In this document: piece by piece, positions 43,610 to 52,700 of the stretch
Layout: every line of letters begins with the position of its first letter
How positions within the stretch are numbered: position 1 is the stretch's first letter
Assembly (NCBI RefSeq): GCF_040730185.1
Contig: NZ_CP160402.1
Location: 5,952,001-6,016,000, forward strand
Direction of reading: 5' to 3'
Length of the DNA stretch: 64,000 nucleotides
Origin: Streptomyces sp. Je 1-332
GTDB taxonomy: Bacteria > Actinomycetota > Actinomycetes > Streptomycetales > Streptomycetaceae
Notes under the pieces: model-generated
What the model saw: the letters and a program-made list of their open reading frames with translations, nothing else
Database searches by the model: none
Told to the model about the DNA's origin: nothing
Made by a program: the position numbers and the translations under genes

Positions 43610-45853
43610 TTATGCTTTCCCGTTTAGCTTTCGATATTCTTGCAGGACGTCATGAGAATAGCCACTTCCTTCGATGTGGCCCTCTCGAACGGCACGCTCC
43701 AGGGTTGCTTCGTCCATGCCAGAGGGATGGGCTGAGTCCGCTGCTGCGGCGGCCGCCTGTGTTGCCATTGCAGTTGAGGTCTTGTGGTCCTCCCATTTCT
43801 CGCCAGCTTGATATAGGGCAGTTTCGGAACTGTCAAGGGGGTCACCGAATAGCTTGTCAATCATTTGGCCACTAATGTCACCCAAGGCGACAACGGCCAA
43901 GGCACCTCCAACCGGAGAGGTCGCCGCCCCGACTCCGACGCCGATTCCCACATTAGTGAGGCTTTTCGTCCAGGTTTTCCATTCTTCTGTATTCTGATTG
44001 AACTTTTCGTCACCAGCTTCTGACTTCTGCAGTGCCGAATCTGCGCGAGCCAATCCGGCGATTCCTTGAACTTCGGAACTTCTCGAAGAAAGTTCGTGAA
44101 GCTTTTCGGCTGGGGTCCCGCCGTAGGCGTCCGGGTTAGCGAAATGATAATCGATTAGGTCGCTGGCGTAAACGGTTTCCCCGATGTTTATGGCCTTGTA
44201 TCCTTCAGGGGTTTGCCCAATTTCATACATGTAACGAGTGATGTCTTGCTCGCTGAATTTTGCTTGGGCTGCACTAAGGGGATATAGATCTTTCAATGTA
44301 TCCCCGCCGCCGTCTCCTCCTGACAGGGCGCGGTGGATGTCCGGCATATACTCCGCAGCCATTTGGCCGAAACTTCGCCCCATCCCATCATGAAATTTGA
44401 AGTCGCTAGAGGGGTCTGAGACTCCTTTCACGATTCTCGTCATGATTTCTGCCTGATCCCTATTGTGGGGAGGAGTACTTGCGCTTGGCCCAACATCGTA
44501 GGCGTGCCCAGTTGTTGCCGACTCCAACGCGTGAGAAAGTGATCGATGGCCTGCAGACGCCCCCGTGTCACCATCACCAGTTCCATCCGACGGCCATTCT
44601 CGCTCGGCAGTCAGGTAGTCGAAATTTTCGTCCGACGACATGAACTTGGTGGAGGCTTCTGGGTTATGTCCCAGAGCCTCCATAAAGCCAGTCATCGGGT
44701 CTTGTCCGCGATCGTCCTTCGATCCGAAGTTTAGATCTGCGTCGGAATGCCTCATCCAGAGGTCGGAGGGTGTGTACGGGCCCTCGTTGAAGTGTTTATC
44801 TTCCTTCTTTAGTGCAGTGCCGTACTGATCGAGGAACTGGGTGTCATATTTTCCTTCGCGCATCAAGTTGCTCATCACTTGAAAACCGTAAGGCCCACCA
44901 GCGTTACCTCCCTCGATCTGCCTTCCTCCGAGGTCGATGACCTGCCGTTCCCACTTCTGCATAGCCGCACTGTCAGAATGGGTAGCGGCGGCCAGCGTCC
45001 TGCTCAGATTGTCTTGTAGTGAAGTTAGCTGATCCAGACGAGCCTTGCTGTGTTCGTACGGGATCCGCGTATTTCCCTCTTTCTGGGGGTCAGCCATCTC
45101 TGCCCAAAACTCGAGTGCACCCTTGGCCCCGAGGCCGGTGGTGAACTTCTCGTTAAAGAATGGGTCCCCCTCGTACTTGGCCAATATCTTGTTCATCTGC
45201 TCTACCTGGCTCGTCTTCATTTCATCGCCGAGCCTGGCCAGTTTGATCATTTTCTGAGCGTCTTGCTCTGCCTCTCTACGTTCCCTCTTGGCTTCGCTGA
45301 TGCTTGACGGCGCTTCGGTGTTGAAACCGCGCTGCCGACCATTCGCATCCATGGTGAGCGCCCAATTTAGTGCTTCATCTGCGGTATCGGCGTTGGTCAA
45401 TGCGACTTTGATTCTGTCATTGCAGCTTCTCACGGTTTCAATGTATGCCTTCTGGATGGAGGTAGTGCTTCCTTTGGCATCAGCCGGGGGGTTGCAGTAG
45501 ACGGTGCCGTCGGCTTTGACGTGCAAATTTTCGTCTTCACGCACGTACTGCTCTACGAGTTTAAGGTCCTCCTTAGCTGCTCGGAAAGCTTCCAGAGCAC
45601 TCTTGAGCAGGTCGTATACATCCTTAGCCTCATCGGATGCAGCTTTCATCTGCTTCTCGATGACTGGGAACTTCTCCAGTGCAGCGTGTGCCGTTTCGCC
45701 AGACCACTCAGACTCTCGTAGTCCTTGCGTGACCGTTCTTCCGAATGAACTGGCGATCGTATCAAATTGCTCGGGAAGATTTCGCCAACTGTCTACAGCC
45801 TCAGAGAGTGTGGAGAAGTCTGCTTTGATCATTTGGCTATAAGTGAGCGCCAT
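43610..45853 (-). CDS. Large WXG-type candidate substrate of the type VII system, 747 aa
   Basis: The N-terminal about 110 residues form a WXG100-like helical hairpin, with SEWSGET at W50-S51-G52. YVRED (Y103-D107) follows the second helix, matching the YxxxD export signal. A long helical, acidic body follows with few hydrophobic stretches. Near residue 655-680 is a Gly/Ala-rich hydrophobic segment (SLTNVGIGVGVGAATSPVGG), which might insert in a membrane. No catalytic motif found. GC is well below the window average. ATG at 45853; the stop of the upstream partner gene abuts it directly. It resembles the large Streptomyces family sometimes called DUF6571 (recalled, not checked). Could be an effector, adhesin or structural ESX cargo. 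Confidence 0.7.
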   Translation of the reverse strand: MALTYSQMIKADFSTLSEAVDSWRNLPEQFDTIASSFGRTVTQGLRESEWSGETAHAALEKFPVIEKQMKAASDEAKDVYDLLKSALEAFRAAKEDLKLVEQYVREDENLHVKADGTVYCNPPADAKGSTTSIQKAYIETVRSCNDRIKVALTNADTADEALNWALTMDANGRQRGFNTEAPSSISEAKRERREAEQDAQKMIKLARLGDEMKTSQVEQMNKILAKYEGDPFFNEKFTTGLGAKGALEFWAEMADPQKEGNTRIPYEHSKARLDQLTSLQDNLSRTLAAATHSDSAAMQKWERQVIDLGGRQIEGGNAGGPYGFQVMSNLMREGKYDTQFLDQYGTALKKEDKHFNEGPYTPSDLWMRHSDADLNFGSKDDRGQDPMTGFMEALGHNPEASTKFMSSDENFDYLTAEREWPSDGTGDGDTGASAGHRSLSHALESATTGHAYDVGPSASTPPHNRDQAEIMTRIVKGVSDPSSDFKFHDGMGRSFGQMAAEYMPDIHRALSGGDGGGDTLKDLYPLSAAQAKFSEQDITRYMYEIGQTPEGYKAINIGETVYASDLIDYHFANPDAYGGTPAEKLHELSSRSSEVQGIAGLARADSALQKSEAGDEKFNQNTEEWKTWTKSLTNVGIGVGVGAATSPVGGALAVVALGDISGQMIDKLFGDPLDSSETALYQAGEKWEDHKTSTAMATQAAAAAADSAHPSGMDEATLERAVREGHIEGSGYSHDVLQEYRKLNGKA

Positions 45854-46267
45854 TTAGCTCTTCTCCTTCTCGCCATGCAGTTTCTTTGCAGCCTGCAACC
45901 GCTCTTCCTCTTCTGCTTTGAATGAGGCTGCGGAGACTCTGAGATTGTCGGCTACTCCATTCTCCAGGAGTTCGTCCATGTACTTCATCTGACGTCGCCA
46001 TCGTTTCTGGAACGTGGCGATTCCGGCGTTTGATTTAAACCCCTTGAGTTCGACCTTCTCGGTCGAACCCATAACTTTATTGTCGGCGTCCTTGAAGTTT
46101 CCGCGTACGATTTCTGCCTTTCTTGCTCTCTCTTCGAGTAGGCTAGATGATACGTTCAGTTGAGATTTAGACCCTCCGCGGTCGTCATATCCTCCGCTAT
46201 TGAGTTTCATCTGGGCTCGGTTAGAGGCCTCAGTTCGGGCCGCCTTCCAATCGTTATCGAAATCCAC
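45854..46267 (-). CDS. Small partner protein of the large WXG protein, 137 aa
   Basis: Its stop codon abuts the next ATG, so the two are coupled. The frame is open up to 46396, which would overlap the mycosin gene. The GTG at 46267 (VDFDNDWKAARTEASN) follows gagagg and gives a compact start, so I chose it; the start stays uncertain. Mostly helical, with a central FQKRWRRQMKYMDELL that resembles the helix of small ESX-linked proteins. No signal peptide. Likely a chaperone or co-secreted partner (inference). Confidence 0.6.
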   Translation of the reverse strand: MDFDNDWKAARTEASNRAQMKLNSGGYDDRGGSKSQLNVSSSLLEERARKAEIVRGNFKDADNKVMGSTEKVELKGFKSNAGIATFQKRWRRQMKYMDELLENGVADNLRVSAASFKAEEEERLQAAKKLHGEKEKS

Positions 46268-46347
46268 AAGGGCCTCTCGAGTGCATTCAAAGTATGAGAA
46301 ATTGGAGGATCGGGACGTTACGACGGATGAGGCCGATCGGTTTCGGA

Positions 46348-47616
46348 TCAGTCGGGAACCGGGGAAGGGGCTCCACGTCGAGAGCGGACGACCCACACTG
46401 TGATGGTCCCTCCGATGATTGCGGCAGCGCCAAGCCCTAGAGAAAGCCAGGGAATTAGGTGGCTATTTTTGTCGACCGACGCTGTATTAACTGGCTCGGT
46501 GCCACTGTTATTCTCTCTGGTGTGGCTGGGCTGGGGCTCTTTGGAGGAAGGAGTCTTGGCCGCTGCAGCCAGGTCGGGCAGGGGGTACTCGTTGGCAGGT
46601 CCGGGGGCGCCCGGCTCCTTCAGAGCTATGCGCGGGCGCACGGCGCCGTATCCGACAGAATCGTCTCGGGTCCAGCTGTCCTTGTTTCCCTGCATCGTAT
46701 TGATCAATACACGCAGAACCTGGTTGTTCGTCCAGGACGGATGCCTTGACCAAATGAGTGCCGCAGAGGCGGATGCCAGCGCGGTAGCCCCACTGGTGCC
46801 GTCACCCTTGCAGATCTGTGTTCCCTTTGAGCATGCCGAAATCATGTCCTTGCCCGGTGCTACAACGTCGACCTGTGGTCCCCACTGGGAGGATTTCAGG
46901 TACTTGACGTTCTGATTGATAGCTCCGACACCAACTACGCCAGGCGTTGCGGCTGGATACTCGGGGAAGTTGGACTTGTCTCCGCTGTTTCCTACGGCGG
47001 CGAAGATCAGTTTTCCTTTACCGAGGGCGTACTTGACCACCGAGGCAAGGGCCGGCGTACTTACATTCTTCCGTCCTGGAGCATTGGAGGACCCCATGGA
47101 AATGTTGATGATCTGAGCCTGCGAGTCTGCTGCGTAGCGGATTGCTCGAGTCATCACCCGGGAGTACTCGGCTTTACTGTCTACCTCGCTGCCATCCTCT
47201 GTGGAGTAACGCATGCGGATGGGTAGGATCTTGACGCCCGGCGCAAGGCCATACGAACCGTTCAACTCTCCCCGCGCGCCCGTGGCGGCAATAAGCGCCG
47301 CCATGCTCGTCCCGTGGCCTTCGTGGTCCTTGTGCTCGTCGCCTGACTTCGCTGAGTAGTCCTTGCCGTCGAGAACCTGACCTTGCAGATCCGTGATGGA
47401 GTCGCTCACTCCCGAATCGATGACAGCGACCGTGACGCCTTTTCCCGTGCTTGTCTTCCACATCTCCTCCGCGTGCATGGCATCGAGATGCCACTGACGT
47501 CCACGGATGGATTCGTCAGCATGGGCCGGGGATGCGGTGACGGCGGTCAGGAGCAGGCCGACAGTGGCCGACACGGAGGAGGCAGCCATGTGCCGGTGCT
47601 TGCGGTTGGTGCGCAT
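46348..47616 (-). CDS. Second mycosin-type S8 serine protease with C-terminal anchor
   Basis: 422 aa. Signal peptide at residues 1-33 ending SPAHA. The catalytic Asp is in VAVIDSGVS, His in GHGTSMAALIA, oxyanion Asn in AAVGNSGD, and Ser in GDGTSGATALASASAAL. The last reads GTSGATA where usual mycosins read GTSFSAP. A Ser/Thr/Pro linker leads to a membrane helix (WLSLGLGAAAIIGGTITVWV) and an RSRRG stop. GC is intermediate. It belongs to the cargo cassette with the WXG proteins and is separate from the mycP next to eccB, so it may serve the cargo. Confidence 0.88.
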   Translation of the reverse strand: MRTNRKHRHMAASSVSATVGLLLTAVTASPAHADESIRGRQWHLDAMHAEEMWKTSTGKGVTVAVIDSGVSDSITDLQGQVLDGKDYSAKSGDEHKDHEGHGTSMAALIAATGARGELNGSYGLAPGVKILPIRMRYSTEDGSEVDSKAEYSRVMTRAIRYAADSQAQIINISMGSSNAPGRKNVSTPALASVVKYALGKGKLIFAAVGNSGDKSNFPEYPAATPGVVGVGAINQNVKYLKSSQWGPQVDVVAPGKDMISACSKGTQICKGDGTSGATALASASAALIWSRHPSWTNNQVLRVLINTMQGNKDSWTRDDSVGYGAVRPRIALKEPGAPGPANEYPLPDLAAAAKTPSSKEPQPSHTRENNSGTEPVNTASVDKNSHLIPWLSLGLGAAAIIGGTITVWVVRSRRGAPSPVPD

Positions 47617-47650
47617 GTGTCATACCTCGCTGATGTGTTGACTCGTGGTG

Positions 47651-49189
47651 TCAGTCGACAACCGGGGGGACGACGCGTCGGTTGCTGTGCTGCCAGGTCT
47701 CTTCGTCTTCAGCGAGATAGTCGGGCCTATCACCGCGTTGTTCGTCCCCTTGTGAACCGGAGGTACGTGGCGGAGGCGCGATGCCGCCACGCCCGGCCGC
47801 GGTACTTCCCGGTTGGTCAGTGCCCAGCGGACGTACCAGGCCGGAGCCGCCAGGAGTAAAGGGTTGCGAAGGCTTTCGGCCTGTTTGAGGGATACGCCCC
47901 CCCATGGTGCTTCTGCCACTCGCAGATGGGCTGCCTCTATGTGTCCCGATCGGGCCACCCCCCATTCCGCCCATACCTGGGGTGACGCCTCGAGCCATCG
48001 GTGTACGGCCCTGCATGCTTTCGTTCCCGATGACAGTCCCTCGAGGAAGGCCGCCGGCTGGGCGGCCGGACCCTGGTGGAACAGGGCGGCCACCAACGAT
48101 GCCGGACTCGCGCGGCATGGAAGGACGGATGCTGCCCGGCGGGACTCCTTGGCCGGGCGGCAGCGAGGGACGTGTGGTCGCAGGCAGACGGTTCGGCGGA
48201 GGGCTGACCGACACCCCGGGGTTATGGGCGAACGCAGGCGGAATCAGACCTGGTTGCACGGAAGGTGGGACGTCGAGTCGCTGCGGACCGGGGTTGGGGC
48301 CCGCTGTAGGCTGTGATGGAGAAGCTTGTGGCGTCGTTGTGATTCCGTCGATCTCCAAGGTCGGCGCCCGAGAGGGCTCGACATCGCGTGGCGATGAGGG
48401 CGATGGCACGGATGCACCCACGACCCCACCGGAAGCGTTGGATGGAACAGTGGACGCATCGGTCCTGGCTTGTTCTCCGGAAGCGGCAGGTGCAGCGGAT
48501 GCTGAACTTCCTGGCGAAGAAGGGCTCTGCGGGACGGGAGCGATCTGAGTCCCTTGCGAGCGCCACTCCTTCTCCTGCATGTGATCGGCTGGTGGCGAAA
48601 ACGTTGGTGGCGTCTGACTGTTTACTTGCTGGGCCGAGAACTGATAGGTCTGCGCCAGCTTCCGCATTCGCTGCGCGGCCTCAGCTTGTGCCGCGTCGAT
48701 TCGCCCCTGCGCGGCGGTCGCGTCCGACTGGGACGTCTGCGTCACTTTTTGTGCGTCCGGATCGTTCTTCGCCCCCTGCGCGGCCGCCAAATTCTCGTTG
48801 GCACTGCGCAGCTCGACCTTCGCTGTCTTGGTTTCCGAGACATCCGGCATGGACGCCTTGGCTTCGGCGATGGCGGAGCTGACTTCGAGCATCCAGCGCG
48901 AAGCGACCTCGCTGTAGTCGCCAAGTTTCAGCGTGGAACTAGCCGCTTGGTTGCCCCAATCCCGGAAGGCGTCCCCGGCCTCGCCGCGCCACTCCAAGCC
49001 CTTGACGTGCTTCTTCAGGTCATCACCGATCTTGGTGATCGCCGAAGCGGCCCCCGACAGCTTGGCGGCCAGTTCTGCGGCACCGGCCGGGCTTGCGGAC
49101 TCGAGCAACGCCACGAGTTGCTCGTGCGTCATCGACTCGAAGTCCGTGTGCGCGACCTTCGGCTCTCTGCCCTTCGACCCCTCAGGCAT
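47651..49189 (-). CDS. Proline-rich WXG/PPE-like protein, candidate ESX substrate, 512 aa
   Basis: ATG at 49189, 8 bases after gggggaaa. The N-terminal helical domain (about 1-200) has LEWRGEAGDAF (W67-R68-G69), the WXG-type turn. Residues 200-480 are a disordered Pro/Ser/Gly-rich stretch with GMGGMGGG. The tail DYLAEDEETWQHSNRRVV ends with PPVVD, a C-terminus I recall on several Streptomyces ESX-locus proteins. This layout (WXG head, disordered stalk, conserved tail) suggests a secreted or cell-wall-spanning protein. Role unknown. Confidence 0.75.
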   Translation of the reverse strand: MPEGSKGREPKVAHTDFESMTHEQLVALLESASPAGAAELAAKLSGAASAITKIGDDLKKHVKGLEWRGEAGDAFRDWGNQAASSTLKLGDYSEVASRWMLEVSSAIAEAKASMPDVSETKTAKVELRSANENLAAAQGAKNDPDAQKVTQTSQSDATAAQGRIDAAQAEAAQRMRKLAQTYQFSAQQVNSQTPPTFSPPADHMQEKEWRSQGTQIAPVPQSPSSPGSSASAAPAASGEQARTDASTVPSNASGGVVGASVPSPSSPRDVEPSRAPTLEIDGITTTPQASPSQPTAGPNPGPQRLDVPPSVQPGLIPPAFAHNPGVSVSPPPNRLPATTRPSLPPGQGVPPGSIRPSMPRESGIVGGRPVPPGSGRPAGGLPRGTVIGNESMQGRTPMARGVTPGMGGMGGGPIGTHRGSPSASGRSTMGGRIPQTGRKPSQPFTPGGSGLVRPLGTDQPGSTAAGRGGIAPPPRTSGSQGDEQRGDRPDYLAEDEETWQHSNRRVVPPVVD

Positions 49190-49224
49190 GACGTTTTCCC
49201 CCGTTCCTCAATTGAATGCGGTCA

Positions 49225-49737
49225 TCAGAGGCCTGTTTCCCGACCTGGCTTTCTCGGGCCGGAAGGGCTGCCGTCGCCCTGCCTGTACGGATCTCTCGAG
49301 GCGTCGTAATACCCCTCTGCCTCCGCGTTGATCGCCTTCATGCGCGCCCGGATGTCGTCCTCCAGGTTGTCGTAGCCCACCCGGGACGCATGGACAGCGA
49401 GGCCAAGCCCTTCGATCTGCGCGCCCAGCGCCTTCGACAGCTTCTCCAGTTCGTCGTGCACGATCTCGTACGACTCGTACAGGAACTGGGCCTCCTTGAA
49501 CTCCCCGGAGCCCAACTGGGCACGCGACAAGCGATCTGCCCCGACTGTGCCCGGCGCTGCCGGCGAGCCCTCAAGATCGCTCAGTAGGTTGTCGACGCGC
49601 CTCTTGAAACCCTTCATGGCGCCGGCCTGAATATCCAGGGCCATTTGTGGATTCACGCCGTAAAGGGTGTCAAAGGACTTGCCCGTATCTGGTGTCTCAC
49701 GCCCTGCGTCGCCATTCTTGGCGCTCGAACTTCCCAC
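49225..49737 (-). CDS. Small helical ESX-locus protein, 170 aa
   Basis: GTG at 49737, 5 bases after ggggagg. Short Gly/Ser-rich N-terminus, then an all-helical region (about 30-150). YDNLE (YxxxE type) lies near residue 120, within VGYDNLEDDIRARM. It lacks a WXG turn. It lies between the Pro-rich WXG protein and eccC and probably forms a pair with the former, as PE/PPE or Esx partners do (inference). Confidence 0.7.
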   Translation of the reverse strand: MGSSSAKNGDAGRETPDTGKSFDTLYGVNPQMALDIQAGAMKGFKRRVDNLLSDLEGSPAAPGTVGADRLSRAQLGSGEFKEAQFLYESYEIVHDELEKLSKALGAQIEGLGLAVHASRVGYDNLEDDIRARMKAINAEAEGYYDASRDPYRQGDGSPSGPRKPGRETGL

Positions 49738-49792
49738 GCCTGCCTCCCCGTTGAGCTGAGCCCCGCTGGTCAGTCAAGTCTCCGACAGCACT

Positions 49793-52700
49793 CTAGTAGT
49801 GCTGTCGCATCAGCCCCACCTGTATCAGGGCTGTCCCGCGCTTTCGGGACACGAACGTGCCCCGTCCCTGCGGCATGGCCCGTGCGCGCACATTGCCGAG
49901 AATGTCGCCCTCGCTCGGATCGCCCGACAGCACTACGCCCTGTGCCCCGAGCTCCTTCACTCGCTGCATGAACGACTCGTACATCGACCGTGAAGCGCCG
50001 GCGGAGCTGCGCGCGATGATGAACTTCACGCCGACGTCGCGTGCGAACGGCAGATGCTCGACCAGTACGCCCAGTGGATTGACGGAGTTCGTGGCCACGA
50101 GTTCATAGTCATCGATGATCACGAACAGCTCCGGCCCGTTCCACCAGCTCCGATCGCGCAACTCCTGAGGGGTGATGTCGGGCTTGGGAGCGCGCTTCTC
50201 CATGAACGTGGCGATCGCGTTCATGTGTACATCCATCGCCGACGCCATCGGCGCGTACTCCAGAAGGTGTTCCTCCGAGACCGCTTCCAGCATCGTGCGG
50301 CGATAGTCGCCGACCACGATCCGTGCCTGAGCGGGTGTGTATCTCTCCGCGATCTGCTTCGCGATAAGACGCAGCAGATTCGTCTTGCCCGATTCGCTTT
50401 CGCCGAAGACGAGGAAGAACGGATCTGTCTCGAAGTCGACGAAGACCGGTTCCAGGTTCGCTTCGTCGATGCCGATCGCGATGCCGTTCTGCGGAAACTC
50501 AAAGCCCTTCGGCAGTTGATCGGCGGGCATCTTGCGGGGCAGCAGTCGAACCGTTGGTGCTGCGGGACTACGCCAGTGGCTCTTGACTGCTTCGACCAAT
50601 TCAGTCGTCGCGTCCGACAGAGTCCCGGCGTCGGTGGAGGAGTCCACACGCGGCATCGCCGTCATGAAGTGCAGCTTCTCCGGTACCTGGCCACGGCCGG
50701 GCACCCCGGCGGGGACGTTCATCGCCACCTTGCGGTCGAATTCCGAATCCATGACGTCGCCGAGCCTGAGCTCGAGCCGGCCCAGCATCTGGTCCTTCAG
50801 GGCCGCTCGTACCTCCATGTAGCGCGATGCCGAAACGACCACATGGACGCCGTAACCGAGCCCGCGGCCCGCGATGTCGTGGACGACTCCTTCGAGCATG
50901 TCGTAGTCGTTCTTGAAGCTGCCCCAGCCGTCGATGATCAGGAACACATCGCCCCATGCCTCGCCCGGCAGCTGACCGGCTGCGCGGCGACGCCGGTACG
51001 TCGTGATGGAGTCGATGCCCTGAGTGCGGAAGAACTCCTCGCGGCGATTGAGGATGCCTACGACCTCCGCGACCGTCCTGCGCACCCGCTCCGGGTCGAG
51101 CCGCGAGGCGACTCCACCTACGTGGGGAAGATCGGCCACTGGTGCGAGGCCTCCACCTCCGAAGTCCAGGCAGTAGAACTGGACTTCGTGCGAAGTATGC
51201 GTGAGCGCGAATGACGTGACGAGGGTGCGCAGCAGCGTCGACTTTCCGGACTGCGGTCCGCCGACGACGAGCATGTGACCGGCCGCTCCGGAGAAGTCGC
51301 GGTACAGCACCTCACGCTTCTGCTCGAAGGGCTTGTCGATGAGGCCGAGGGGTACCACGAGCCCACCCAGTCGCGCATACTCGCCCGCCTGCAGACCGCG
51401 CTCCGGTGTAGTGGTGAGCGGTGGCAGCACCTGGTCGAGCGGCGGGGCCTGGTCCAGGGGCGGCAGCCACACTTGGTGAGCCGGGACACCCTGGCCTTCC
51501 AGGCGACGAACGACCACGTCCAGGACCGTGTCGGCCAGCGCCTCGTCTTCCCGTAGGGAAGCCGCGCGCGCACGTCCGGGGTCAGGAGCGGCGTAGGTCG
51601 CCGCTACCGGCGCCGCTGTGAACAGGGCGGGTCGGCGCTCGATGGGGAGCTGGTCCGGAGCGGGAGAGGTTCCGCCCGCTCGATACACCCCGGACACATA
51701 CGCTGCCTTGAAGCGTGTCATCTCGTCCGTGCCGAGCTTCAGGTAACCCGAGCCCGGCACCGAGGGGAGGTGATAGGCGTCCGGAACCCCAAGGGCCGTA
51801 CGGGACTCCGAGGCAGAGAATGTACGCAGACCGACCCTGTACGACAGGTACGTGTCGAGGCCTCGCAGCTTGCCTTCCTCCAGGCGCTGCGACGCCAGCA
51901 GCAGGTGCACGCCCAGGGAGCGGCCGATGCGGCCGATCTGGATGAACATGTCGATGAAGTCAGGTTTGGCCGTGAGGAGTTCACTGAACTCGTCAATCAC
52001 CAGGACCATCGAGGCCAGGGGCGCGAGCGGCGCGCCGGCCGCGCGCGCCTTCTCGTAGTCGTGGATGTTCGCGTAGTTGCCCGCGGAGCGCAGCAGTTCC
52101 TGGCGGCGCTGGAGCTCCCCTCGAATGGCGTCGCCCATGCGGTCGACGAGGGTTAGGTCGTCGGACAGGTTCGTGATCACTGCGGCCACGTGAGGCAACT
52201 CCGACATGCCTGCGAACGTGGCGCCACCCTTGAAGTCCGCGAGTACGAAGTTCAACGTCTCCGACGAGTGCGTCACCGCGAGGCCGAGGACGAGCGTCCG
52301 CAGGAGCTCCGACTTGCCCGAACCGGTCGCCCCCACGCACAGCCCGTGGGGGCCCATCCCTTCCTGGGCGGCCTCCTTCAGGTCCAGCATGACCGGCTGG
52401 CCGTCCTCGCCCACACCGATCGGCACACGCAGTCGCTCGGCTGTCGAGCGAGGTCGCCACGTGCGCGTGACATCGACCGATGCCGCGTCCCCGAGGTTCA
52501 GCAGATCGGTGAAGTCCAGGTTGGCAAGGAGCGGTTCGTCGTCATCCCCTCCGCCCATGCGCAGTGGCGCGAGCTGACGGGCGAGAGCCTCCGCGGCAGG
52601 AAGGGTCAGCCCGTCCGGCGCCCCTTCGTAGGCGATGCCACCGCCCGATTCCAGGCGAAGACGGCCGGGGCGCGCGACGACGGAAAGGCCACCGCGTGGC

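Noticed and set aside
42937..46400. Low-GC block as a prophage or integrative element
   Set aside because: No integrase, transposase, tRNA or attachment repeat is visible; the genes fit ESX cargo instead.
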